64,000 nt of DNA from Sulfuriferula sp047300855 (GTDB lineage Bacteria > Pseudomonadota > Gammaproteobacteria > Burkholderiales > Sulfuriferulaceae). Positions 35,589 to 43,878 of this stretch are shown here, piece by piece; the first letter of the stretch is position 1; each line of letters starts with the position of its first letter. The notes beneath the pieces are model-generated. The model was not told where the DNA came from, searched no databases, and saw nothing but the letters and a program-made list of their open reading frames with translations. The stretch covers positions 1,922,001 to 1,986,000 of the forward strand of contig NZ_CP170197.1 of the NCBI RefSeq assembly GCF_047300855.1, written 5' to 3'. Both the position numbers and the translations under genes were made by a program.

Positions 35589-36479
35589 CTATATTTCCCG
35601 CACCAGCCGGAATCCCAGATTGACGTCCAGTTCATCGCGTAGCCGCGATCTCCGCGCTGCGCTGCGTGCAGCTGTGGCCGGATCGAACCAGGAGCCACCC
35701 TTGACCACGATACGCTGATTATTGCCGCGTCCAGGCAGACTATGCCCGTCGGACGGTGCATGCTGGTAATCGGGTTGCCAGGGGCTGGCAGTCATTTCCC
35801 ATACGTTGCCGTGCATATCGTGGAGCCCCCACAGGTTGGCGGGTTTGGTACCGACTTCCATTGCCCACATCATGGAACCGCATTGCGGAAAGAAGCTGCG
35901 CCGTTTTTTGGTTTTTTCTGGAAACGGGAACATCGGTTTGAACAGCACTTCGCGACAGCTGGCGTAATCACCGTAATGGAATGGCGTATCCGTACCGGCA
36001 CGTGCGGCATATTCCCATTCAGCTTCACTAGGCAGACGATAGAGCTGGCCAGTTTCACTGTTCAGCCAGTCGATAAACAGCAACGCATCGGCCATACGAA
36101 TGTTCACTACCGGCTCGCGTCCTTGCGCCTGGATCAGTTCGCGCACCTGGCTCCAGCCGGTAGCCGCACGGAAACGCTGCCATTCCTCGGCGGTGATGGT
36201 GTAACGACCGATCGCGAAAGCACGGCTGAGCTGCACATAATGAAGCGGTGCTTCGCTCGGCTCGTGACCCGGTTCATGGCTGGGCGATCCCATCTCAAAC
36301 CAGCCGGCTGGGATGACTGCCATTTCCGGCCCTGCCGAGCCGTCGCTGCGCAGGGAGTCGCTGAAGTGCACTTTCAATCCCAGTTGCTGTGCGGTAGTGT
36401 GCTGGGCATGGCGCAAAGCCGCCTCATCCATATCATGAACGAAACCGCTGGGGTGTGTTTGGGCTGAATTGATGTGCAT
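35589..36479 (-). CDS. SUMF1/formylglycine-generating-like domain protein
   Basis: 296 aa. The FGE-sulfatase domain begins MAVIPAGWFEMGSPSHEPG and includes YRLPSEAEWEYAARAG, GLHDMHGNVWEMTASPWQPD, VVKGGSWFDP and the C-terminal NLGFRLVREI. The cysteine pair used by true formylglycine-generating enzymes near the C-terminus is replaced here (ATAARSAARRSRL), so sulfatase activation is unlikely. Other SUMF1-fold proteins take part in ergothioneine-type or regulatory roles. It lies beyond the terminator of the qmo-hdr operon, on the same strand. Confidence 0.8.
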   Translation of the reverse strand: MHINSAQTHPSGFVHDMDEAALRHAQHTTAQQLGLKVHFSDSLRSDGSAGPEMAVIPAGWFEMGSPSHEPGHEPSEAPLHYVQLSRAFAIGRYTITAEEWQRFRAATGWSQVRELIQAQGREPVVNIRMADALLFIDWLNSETGQLYRLPSEAEWEYAARAGTDTPFHYGDYASCREVLFKPMFPFPEKTKKRRSFFPQCGSMMWAMEVGTKPANLWGLHDMHGNVWEMTASPWQPDYQHAPSDGHSLPGRGNNQRIVVKGGSWFDPATAARSAARRSRLRDELDVNLGFRLVREI

Positions 36480-36529
36480 GAGTAATCCCGTATTCGACAG
36501 AGAGTGAAATATTCTATCGAATAGGACGC

Positions 36530-36841
36530 TTATGAGCGAAATCCGTTCCGGTGTGCCTGATTAATTGCCACTAAAAGTGGTTTGAACGGAATATCGCGTC
36601 CCCATTTCTGCACCAATGGCATGAAATCGAGGTCGGTCTGTGCAGGACAACTGTAGCGTCCCGCAGTCATGTCATCGAACAGCTTGCGCAATTGCACGTC
36701 GAGCTGGTCGATAAACGGCAGATAGCGCTCCATTTCTTCGGGTTCGTCCTCGACGCAGGCACGCAGCTCATCCACTTCGTAAACGGCCTGATGGACAAGA
36801 TCGATCAGTTCGTCCATGGTTTTGGGTTGGTGCATATTCAT
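36530..36841 (-). CDS. Small hypothetical protein downstream of hdrB
   Basis: 103 aa, acidic N-terminal half (DELRACVEDEPEEMERYLPFIDQLD) and a C-terminal PLVQKWGRDIPFKPLLVAINQAHR. No membrane segment or cofactor motif. The start at 36841 has AGGACAGG immediately upstream; an ATG six bases later is equally possible. It follows hdrB but is separated from it by an intrinsic terminator, so it is expressed by read-through or its own promoter. No family is recognised. Confidence 0.65.
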   Translation of the reverse strand: MNMHQPKTMDELIDLVHQAVYEVDELRACVEDEPEEMERYLPFIDQLDVQLRKLFDDMTAGRYSCPAQTDLDFMPLVQKWGRDIPFKPLLVAINQAHRNGFRS

Positions 36842-36852
36842 CCTGTCCTGAT

Positions 36853-36880
36853 AAACAAAAACAGGGGCAAACGCCCCTGT
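36853..36880 (-). terminator. Intrinsic terminator of the qmo-hdr operon
   Basis: ACAGGGGC (36861-36868) pairs perfectly with GCCCCTGT (36873-36880) around a 4-nt loop. On the minus strand the hairpin is followed by TTTTGTTT. It lies 20 bp past the hdrB stop. Confidence 0.85.
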
Positions 36881-36900
36881 ATCAATTGGCTCGAACAAGC

Positions 36901-37803
36901 TTAACGCTTGGCGGCGATTTCTTCCAGCCTGGTGGCGCGGATAACTTGACCATCCAGCCCCGCATCCTTGGCAGAACCGCCATAAGCGACAGTCATCAAC
37001 TGGCTGTAATACATCACCGGGATGTTGAATTTCTTACCGTATTTCTTGTTGATGGCACCCTGATAAATTTCCACGTTGGCCTGGCATAGCGGACACGGCG
37101 TAACGATCATTTCAGCGCCGTGGTCGTAGGCGGACTCGACTATGTCCTTGATCTGCGCCTGGGCCTTGTCCGGCTCGGAAAAGGCCAGCGCACCGCCGCA
37201 GCAGGTGACTTTCTGGTCGTAGCTGGTAAGGGCTTCGCCGCCCACCATTTCCACCAGCTTGTCCAGGTACATGGGGTTTTCGAAAGATTCGCCGACGATA
37301 CCGAACGGACGATTGGTCTGGCAACCGACATAGCCGGCAAACTTGATGCCTTCCAGCGATTTAACTACCGGCTTTTTCAGTTCATCGTAACCAAAATCTT
37401 CGATCAGCACTTCGACCATGTGGCGAATGTTGGACTCGCCCTTGTATTCGAGACCCGCTTCCTTGAGAGCTTCGTTGGTATCGGCCATCAGTTGCGATGA
37501 GGCGTCGAGGCGTTCCTTGGTCTCGCGCGCACCCAGCCAGCAGGCTGCACACGTCGCGACAATTTCCTGGCCTGGCAGGTTTTGCTCAGCCAGCGCAAAA
37601 TTGCGCGCATTCAAAACATGGCGCGGCAACTCGCCACCTTCGGCATAACCAATGGACGCACTGCAGCAATTCCAGTCCGGGATTTCGGTAAGCTTGATGT
37701 CTAGGGTTTTGCACATCGAGTCCACGGATTTGAGGTAATTGGACGCCGAGGCACCGCGCTGCGACGAGCAGCCTGGGTAAAATGCGTATTCTTTCTTGGC
37801 CAT
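36901..37803 (-). CDS. hdrB: HdrB-like subunit, two CCG domains
   Basis: 300 aa. Two cysteine-rich CCG domains are present: YPGCSSQ / WNCCSAS / CAACW in the first half and GCQTN / VTCCGGALAF / TPCPLCQ in the second. In heterodisulfide reductases these bind non-cubane [4Fe-4S] clusters that break disulfides. In this operon it probably passes electrons between QmoAB and a membrane or soluble thiol/quinone partner. The ATG at 37803 has AAGGAG eight bases upstream and is preferred over a TTG at 37809. It follows hdrC by 12 bp. Confidence 0.92.
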   Translation of the reverse strand: MAKKEYAFYPGCSSQRGASASNYLKSVDSMCKTLDIKLTEIPDWNCCSASIGYAEGGELPRHVLNARNFALAEQNLPGQEIVATCAACWLGARETKERLDASSQLMADTNEALKEAGLEYKGESNIRHMVEVLIEDFGYDELKKPVVKSLEGIKFAGYVGCQTNRPFGIVGESFENPMYLDKLVEMVGGEALTSYDQKVTCCGGALAFSEPDKAQAQIKDIVESAYDHGAEMIVTPCPLCQANVEIYQGAINKKYGKKFNIPVMYYSQLMTVAYGGSAKDAGLDGQVIRATRLEEIAAKR

Positions 37804-37815
37804 TTTCAATACTCC

Positions 37816-38448
37816 TTAAGCCGTTTTGATTGCCTTGCGGCGCTCTTCGATTTCGTGCGCCTTTTTCAGCATGGCGTGGATGCCCTTCTGATCTTTGCAA
37901 CCGTGCGCCTTGAACAACTCGAATGGATTGAGGCGCTTGGCTTTTAACAAACCCAGAGCGACATCCTTCATTGCCAGACCATTGATAATCCCTTGTTTGA
38001 AACCATCCTTGAAATACAAACCCAGCGAAAGTTTCAGCTCGTTTACACGACCGGTCTGGATGCAATTGTTCCAGAACAGCTTGGCAAAATGGCGGGTGGG
38101 CTGGTTCTTCGGGGCGAGTCCGAGGCGGTGCGCGTAATTGGCAAGTCCGTGCATGATGTGGGTAATTGGCAGCTTGCGCGGACAACGCACGATGCAGTTG
38201 TAGCACGAGGTGCACATCCACATGGATTGCGAGTTCAGCACTTCCTCACGCTTTCCGGCACGGATCATCATGAAAATTTCCTGCGGTGGATGATCCCATC
38301 CCGCCTGGAAATTGGTGGGGCAGGAGCCGGAGCATACGCCGCATTGCATGCACATCTTGACCCAGTTGCCCTCCTCCACCATGGCTTCGACTTCCTTGAG
38401 GAAGTTATTGTTGTACTGGGCGGCGGCCTGACTGCTTAAATTACTCAT
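37816..38448 (-). CDS. hdrC: HdrC-like [4Fe-4S] subunit
   Basis: 210 aa with two classical [4Fe-4S] motifs: CMQCGVCSGSCPTNF (near residue 33) and CTSCYNCIVRCPR (near residue 79). The rest is helical and soluble, with no membrane segments, which distinguishes it from QmoC, in which an HdrC-like domain is fused to a membrane part. It transfers electrons to HdrB, encoded next. The basic C-terminus (KKAHEIEERRKAIKTA) is typical of soluble HdrC. Confidence 0.92.
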   Translation of the reverse strand: MSNLSSQAAAQYNNNFLKEVEAMVEEGNWVKMCMQCGVCSGSCPTNFQAGWDHPPQEIFMMIRAGKREEVLNSQSMWMCTSCYNCIVRCPRKLPITHIMHGLANYAHRLGLAPKNQPTRHFAKLFWNNCIQTGRVNELKLSLGLYFKDGFKQGIINGLAMKDVALGLLKAKRLNPFELFKAHGCKDQKGIHAMLKKAHEIEERRKAIKTA

Positions 38449-38460
38449 CGCGCTGTTCTC

Positions 38461-40701
38461 CTAGAAGCCTTTGAATGGGCTCATGCCGATTTCGAACATG
38501 CGTTTTTCGAAGTCGTTGATCAGCTTCGGTACGCGGTCAATGTCGGTAATCGCCACTTCGTAGGTCTGTACCCGGTCGGTTTCCAGGTTGAAACCCTTCA
38601 AGGTGTCGTCAATTTTGCTCATGCGATAGTTGGCCAGTTCGGAGCCTTTCACGAAATGACACTGGTACTCGTCGCCGTGCTTGCAGCCCATCAGCATCAC
38701 ACCGTCATAACCGGAGTTGAGCGCGTCGGTTATCCAGATGGTATTGACCGAACCCAGGCAACGGACTGGCACAACGCGCACGAACGAACTGGTTTCAGTG
38801 CGGTTCATCGCCGCCATGTCCATCGCCGGGTAGGCATCGTTCTCGCACGCCAGCACCAGGATGCGCGGTTTCTCGGAAAATTCGTCGGGGATGCTGACTG
38901 CCTTGATCTGGCTGCCCACCGTGTCAACCGAATAGTTCTCGAAAGAGATCACCCGCACCGGACAGGCGCCCATGCAGGTGCCGCAGCGGCGGCAGCGCGA
39001 TTCGTTGAACATCGGGTAGCGTTTTTCGTCTTCGTCAATCGCGCCGAACGGGCACTCCACCGTGCAACGCTTGCACTGGGTACACCCTTCCAGCCGCACC
39101 GAAGGGTAGGACAGGTCGCCCGAGCGCGGGTGCGCAGCGCTGCCGATGGCGGCGTTTTCCAGCGCCTGGATTGCTTTCAGCGTGGCGCCGGTGGCGTCCT
39201 CTTTGGCTTGAGCGATATCCATCGGACGCCGAACCGGACCGGCCGTGTAGATACCGGTGCGACGCGTTTCGTAGGGAAAGCAAATAAAGTGGGAATCGGT
39301 GAAGCCGTATTTCAGCTGCGGCACGTCCTTGCCCTGACGATAGTCCAGGTTGAGGATGGAGATGGTTTTTTTCTCCACCTCGGCGGCCGCTTCCTCTCCT
39401 TCCACCGCCTTGAAATCGATGTTCACGCCCGAGTTAGGCACCTGGCCGGTGGCAAGTACCACCAGATCTGCATTTTCGATGCTGGCGTTCTGGTCGTCGA
39501 GGATCAGGTCGTGAAAATTCACCTTACAGGTATTGCCGGCAGGTACCACCGAAGCTACTTTACCCTTGGTAAAAATTACGCCCTTTTCCTGCGCGCTGCG
39601 ATAAAAGTCCTCGCCATTGCCGGGGGTGCGCAGATCAGTGTAGAGCACCGTGGTGTCTATGTCGGCGTTGGCATCCTTGAAGTACATCGCCTGCTTGATG
39701 CTGGTATTGCAGCAATGACCCGAACAATAGGCCAGATGCGTACCGCTGGCGTCACGCTGACCGGCGCACTGCACGAATACGACTGATTTTACCGGCTGGC
39801 CATCGGATGGGCGCAAAATCGGCCCGCCGCGTTCAGCCGCTTCCCGCGCCAGCTGTTCCAGACCGCCCTGGTCTACGACATTCGGCGATGCACCATAACC
39901 GAGTTCAGGCAGCTTGTTGGCGTCATAAAGCTCGAAACCCGTCGCCTGAACAATAGCGCCGACGTCTTCGGTGGCTGTGCTGCCGGATTCAGTGGCAATT
40001 TCTGCCTGGAAACGGCCCGGCGCACCGCTGGTTTTGGCGAGTGTTGCATTCAGGTAAACCTTGATGTTGGGGTCGGCTTCGATGGCCGACACCATCCCTG
40101 CCACCCCGTTATCCACAGGCGCTTTGTAGGGCTCATGCGAAGGTACGCGCATATGCAATTTGGCTGCCCAGCCACCGAGCTGACCGGATTTTTCCACCAG
40201 CACCACCGGATAGCCGGTTTTGGCCGCTTCCAGCGCCGCGGTCATACCGGTAATGCCGCCGCCAACAACCAGCAATGTCTTGCTGGTGCCGGTATTGGGG
40301 TTGCCCTCAGGCTGACGCATGGCCTTGATCTCGGCGCAGCCCATGCGCAGGTAATCTTCCGCCATTTCCTGCGTGGTTTCACGCGCCTCTTCGGTATCGG
40401 GGCGAATCCAGATCACACCCTCGCGCAGATTGGCGCGGGACATGGCGACGCTGGGAAAGTTGAACGCATCGGTCTTGGCGCGGCGCGAACAGGCGCCGAT
40501 CATGATATGGCTCACGCCATCGTTATCGATGTCGTTCTGGATCATCGCCACCCCTTCGCTGCTACACAGGAAGGGATGAGGTTTGACTTGCTGGATTTTG
40601 CCTTCTTTTTTCACCACATCGACCAGCGCATCCGTATCCAGACGTTCGCCCAGACCACAACCCTGGCAGATATACGCGGCGACTTTTTTCTCTACGGCCA
40701 T
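38461..40701 (-). CDS. qmoB: QmoB-like HdrA flavoprotein with MvhD-type C-terminus
   Basis: 746 aa. An N-terminal extension has CQGCGLGE. The HdrA core has the FAD motif VVGGGITGMTAALEAA and the cysteine segment YCSGHCCNTSIKQ. Two [4Fe-4S] ferredoxin motifs follow (CTQCKRCTVECP and CRRCGTCMGACP, about residues 560-610). A C-terminal MvhD-like domain (ILVLACENDAYP, VRCLGSV, LMGCKHGDEYQCH) binds a [2Fe-2S]-type centre. This domain order is that of QmoB, which with QmoA links adenylylsulfate reductase to the quinone pool. The gene starts 3 bp after qmoA ends. Confidence 0.93.
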   Translation of the reverse strand: MAVEKKVAAYICQGCGLGERLDTDALVDVVKKEGKIQQVKPHPFLCSSEGVAMIQNDIDNDGVSHIMIGACSRRAKTDAFNFPSVAMSRANLREGVIWIRPDTEEARETTQEMAEDYLRMGCAEIKAMRQPEGNPNTGTSKTLLVVGGGITGMTAALEAAKTGYPVVLVEKSGQLGGWAAKLHMRVPSHEPYKAPVDNGVAGMVSAIEADPNIKVYLNATLAKTSGAPGRFQAEIATESGSTATEDVGAIVQATGFELYDANKLPELGYGASPNVVDQGGLEQLAREAAERGGPILRPSDGQPVKSVVFVQCAGQRDASGTHLAYCSGHCCNTSIKQAMYFKDANADIDTTVLYTDLRTPGNGEDFYRSAQEKGVIFTKGKVASVVPAGNTCKVNFHDLILDDQNASIENADLVVLATGQVPNSGVNIDFKAVEGEEAAAEVEKKTISILNLDYRQGKDVPQLKYGFTDSHFICFPYETRRTGIYTAGPVRRPMDIAQAKEDATGATLKAIQALENAAIGSAAHPRSGDLSYPSVRLEGCTQCKRCTVECPFGAIDEDEKRYPMFNESRCRRCGTCMGACPVRVISFENYSVDTVGSQIKAVSIPDEFSEKPRILVLACENDAYPAMDMAAMNRTETSSFVRVVPVRCLGSVNTIWITDALNSGYDGVMLMGCKHGDEYQCHFVKGSELANYRMSKIDDTLKGFNLETDRVQTYEVAITDIDRVPKLINDFEKRMFEIGMSPFKGF

Positions 40702-40704
40702 GTT

Positions 40705-41991
40705 TTAAACCTCCGCCTTTGCCACTCTGTTAACCACCTGAATCGCCCGCAACGCCGCCGCAGTGGCCGATTGCACCGAGCGATTCACATCCAGCGCGTT
40801 GGACGCACACCCTGCGCCAAAGAACGCGCCGTTGGCTGGATCAGCCTCGATAAAACCGCTGGAATCGGCAAGAATTTCTGCCGGGATCTTGGCGCCCTTC
40901 ACCGAAGGTTCCATACCCACCGCCAGTACGCATAGGTCGTGCGGGGTAGCATAACGGTGATAGCCTTCGGTGTTCACACCGTGCAGGATTACATCCCCGC
41001 TGGCGTCGTCCTGGGTGACCTTGGCCACTTTGGATTTGATGAAACTGACGTTGGGATTGGCCTGCACCTTGGCGTAGAAATCTTCGAAACGGTCAATGGC
41101 GCGGATATCGATATAGTAAATGGTGGACTTGCCCTCATTGCCATACCGTTCCTCCACATAGTTGGTCTGCTTGAGCGAGGCCATGCAGCAAATACGCGAG
41201 CAGTGGCGCAAGTGATTTTCGTCACGCGAACCGGCACACTGGATGAAAGCGACATTCTTCGCTTCCTTGCCATCCGAAGGGCGCAAAATCTTGCCGCCGG
41301 TGGGTCCGTGCGGATCAGCCAGGCGCTCGAACTCGACGCTGGTAATCACATTCTTGAAACGGTCGTAGCCGTAAGGCTGAATCTTGTTGGCGTCGTAGGG
41401 CTGCCAGCCAGTTGCCCAGACCACGGCACCGGCTTTGATCTGCACGGTTTCTTCCTGCATATCGAGGTCTATGGCGTTATATTTGCATGCCGCCTTGGCC
41501 TTGTCGGCATCCGGCGTGCCGATAATGGATTTATCCAGCACAAAGCGCATCGGATAAGCCATTTTGTTGGGCAGATAAGCCGCCTTCATTTTGTTCAGCC
41601 CATAATTAAACGGGTTGGGGATCTCGGCGTCTACTGCCTTGGCGCAATCACCGCAGGCAGTACAGTTGGCGTTGACATAACGTGGCGTGATTCTGATGGT
41701 GGCGGTGTAGTCGCCCTTGGCGCCAGTGATGCCGGTTACCTCCGCCATGGTCAGCAGACGGATACGCGGATTGGACTTGAGCCGGCGCAGGTTGATTTCC
41801 AGGCCGCAAATCGGATGACACAGTTTGGGAAAATAGCGGTATAGCTGAGAAGTACGCCCACCTATGGCCGGATTTTTCTCCACCAACACCACATTCTTGC
41901 CGGTTTCTGCTGCTTCCAATGCAGCTGTCATACCGGATATACCGCCACCGACGACCAGGATGGTCTCGTTTGTTGCTACAACTTCCGTCAT
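40705..41991 (-). CDS. qmoA: QmoA-like HdrA flavoprotein
   Basis: 428 aa. The FAD-binding N-terminus reads ETILVVGGGISGMTAALEAA, with the HdrA cysteine cluster near FPKLCHPICGLE, a second cysteine set NCTACGDCAKAV, and HCSRICCMASLKQ. It lacks the ferredoxin and MvhD domains of QmoB. QmoA and QmoB form the flavin core of the quinone-interacting oxidoreductase used in sulfate reduction and, run in reverse, in sulfur oxidation. The start at 41991 is preceded by GGAGGAG. First gene of the qmoA-qmoB-hdrC-hdrB operon; aprBA is not adjacent. Confidence 0.93.
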   Translation of the reverse strand: MTEVVATNETILVVGGGISGMTAALEAAETGKNVVLVEKNPAIGGRTSQLYRYFPKLCHPICGLEINLRRLKSNPRIRLLTMAEVTGITGAKGDYTATIRITPRYVNANCTACGDCAKAVDAEIPNPFNYGLNKMKAAYLPNKMAYPMRFVLDKSIIGTPDADKAKAACKYNAIDLDMQEETVQIKAGAVVWATGWQPYDANKIQPYGYDRFKNVITSVEFERLADPHGPTGGKILRPSDGKEAKNVAFIQCAGSRDENHLRHCSRICCMASLKQTNYVEERYGNEGKSTIYYIDIRAIDRFEDFYAKVQANPNVSFIKSKVAKVTQDDASGDVILHGVNTEGYHRYATPHDLCVLAVGMEPSVKGAKIPAEILADSSGFIEADPANGAFFGAGCASNALDVNRSVQSATAAALRAIQVVNRVAKAEV

Positions 41992-42287
41992 CAGGTCTCC
42001 TCCATTCAAACGGATAAAGTGTCTGCCGATTACGGCGAACACTCGAATTTGCGAGAAGCCGCTCGAGCAGTCTTTTCACCAGAAATAAACTTGTTTAGGC
42101 ACAATTCTGAGCTGCGGTGAATGTTACCCTGAACCACGCGGGCTATCCACAGCAGGCCGGGGTAAATTCAATTGAAAATTCTTATCCCGAAATAGAGGGG
42201 GTGAATTGCAGCGAATGCTTATGCTGATGTTGTGTAGTCAACAAGGTGCTTCCAGCATATCTTAATTCGGGATTCCGGTGGCTACAG
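41992..42287. other. Leader region of the qmo-hdr operon
   Basis: About 296 bp between qmoA and the histidine phosphatase gene. No gene, tRNA or repeat is evident. It should hold the operon promoter, but I could not assign -35/-10 boxes or a regulator site with confidence. Confidence 0.4.
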
Positions 42288-42932
42288 TCAGATTGATGCG
42301 GGGTAGAGTAGTTCCCTGGATGTATCACCGGCCAAATTGAGAAGATGTGTCACATCGTTCATGTCATCAATGGCGCATTTTCCATCTTCCAAAGTGAAAG
42401 TGGTCATTGAAGCGTTCTCGATGCGGATATTCCGAAATGCGGAAAGTGGTTGGCCCAGCGCTTCCAGCACCGCCATCCTGGCAACTCCATCGTGGGTGAT
42501 TGCCAGAATAGTTCCAGACTGGCCGGCCGTATACTCAAAAAATGACTGCACGCGCTGCTGCATGTCGCTGAGTGATTCTCCCCCGGGAAATCTCACTTGA
42601 TCAGGGTTGCGCTTCCACTGGCGCAACAGCTCGGGCCATTTCTGCTTGACGGTTGCCTGTTGCAACCCTTCCCATTCACCGTAGGCAAGTTCCATCAGAC
42701 GGTGATCGGTGGTAACCGGGAGATTGAGCCGGGTAGCAATAATATGCGCCGTTGCCTGGGCCCGCATTAAAGGGCTTGCCACAATGCTGATCCCATCGCT
42801 TGCTGCAAATCGCTCGGCAAGAGCCTGTGCTTGCACCTCTCCACGCGCTGAAAGCGATGGATTACTATGCCCTTGATAGCGACCGTCCTGGTTCCAGGTG
42901 GTTTCGCCGTGTCTAGCCAGCATCAATCTCAT
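42288..42932 (-). CDS. Histidine phosphatase family protein
   Basis: 214 aa. The catalytic LARHGETTWNQDGRYQG is at the N-terminus, with a second catalytic histidine in ITHDGVARM and the acid/base region LMELAYGEWEGL. Such enzymes include phosphoglycerate mutase-like and alpha-ribazole phosphatases (CobC); the substrate is not decided by sequence. The start at 42932 is preferred over a longer frame that runs into the neighbouring gene. Confidence 0.88.
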   Translation of the reverse strand: MRLMLARHGETTWNQDGRYQGHSNPSLSARGEVQAQALAERFAASDGISIVASPLMRAQATAHIIATRLNLPVTTDHRLMELAYGEWEGLQQATVKQKWPELLRQWKRNPDQVRFPGGESLSDMQQRVQSFFEYTAGQSGTILAITHDGVARMAVLEALGQPLSAFRNIRIENASMTTFTLEDGKCAIDDMNDVTHLLNLAGDTSRELLYPASI

Positions 42933-42973
42933 TGAATACCGATCCTGAGCAAATCGAACGGATGCGAAATCAT

Positions 42974-43822
42974 TCAGTAACGCCAGGCTACGCCAAACAC
43001 CCATCGGTTGCCGGCGTGGATGCCTTGACCCGCCAGATCGGCCTCATACTCGACAATCGGCCGTATGTTCTTGGTCAGTGAAAAACGCAACCCCAGTCCG
43101 CCTCTGAGCAGGTTATACACTTCCGACGCGTTCGGATTTTCGCTGGATGGAAGTGCAGTGTTCACGCCAAAGGTTCGCGCGCAGAACAGGGAACCAAAGA
43201 TGTCCACGTTCTGAAACAGTCGGGTACCCACGTCTGCGGTAGCGCGCCACTGCGTCACGCTGCTGTTGAAAAACATGCGCGGCCCGATGGAAAAACTTCC
43301 ATAGGCGAGTCGCTGGCCGAATTGGTGCTTGATGCCGAATAGATAGTCCGGTTCTATCGCAGTGTGGCCCACACCCATCTGCGGATTGCTCGAGGTCGAT
43401 CCTGCAGGCAGGATAATGTTCAAAGCAATGGCATCGGCAAAAACCTTACCTTGTCTCAATCCGCGCACCAGGCCAATCTCCTGATCCTGCAGACCGGATG
43501 CTGTGTAGGTCGTGCTCGTATTTTTTTTCGTCTTGGTCTTGCTCTCCTGTGCCGCCCGCAAGTCATATTGCAGCGCCCATCCATCTCCCAGGCCATGTTC
43601 TCCGGTTACTTTAAGTTGCGTCTCGGAAATTTTTGAAGTGCTGGGAAACGTTTCACTGCCAAAGTGTGAGGAAGAAAACGTACGATCAGAACGGTATAGG
43701 CGCAGTACCGGTTTGACTTTTCCCGTTCCCGCCGCAGGAATCCAGGGGTCTGCGCTGGCAGGAAAAACAATCAGGGCTGGCGCCAATGCAATCAACATCC
43801 TGACGCCTGTTTTTATATGCAT
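42974..43822 (-). CDS. Outer-membrane beta-barrel-type protein
   Basis: 282 aa with a signal peptide (MLIALAPALIVFPASA) and a long beta-rich region. It ends NRWVFGVAWRY, a terminal aromatic that fits an outer-membrane beta-signal. The segments DQEIGLVRGLRQGKVF and GHTAIEPDYLFGIKH suggest a channel-like family of unknown role. The start at 43822 has AGGAA upstream. It lies downstream of an exporter and glycosyltransferases on the same strand and may act in export of their product. Confidence 0.72.
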   Translation of the reverse strand: MHIKTGVRMLIALAPALIVFPASADPWIPAAGTGKVKPVLRLYRSDRTFSSSHFGSETFPSTSKISETQLKVTGEHGLGDGWALQYDLRAAQESKTKTKKNTSTTYTASGLQDQEIGLVRGLRQGKVFADAIALNIILPAGSTSSNPQMGVGHTAIEPDYLFGIKHQFGQRLAYGSFSIGPRMFFNSSVTQWRATADVGTRLFQNVDIFGSLFCARTFGVNTALPSSENPNASEVYNLLRGGLGLRFSLTKNIRPIVEYEADLAGQGIHAGNRWVFGVAWRY

Positions 43823-43878
43823 GCTTATTCCTGGCCTCTCTTTGTTGTGCGCAAAATCTGTGTTTGTCCTGGTGCGAC

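Noticed and set aside
41992..42287. aprBA or a further sulfur gene next to qmoA
   Set aside because: Neither strand carries a long frame; the next gene is an unrelated histidine phosphatase.
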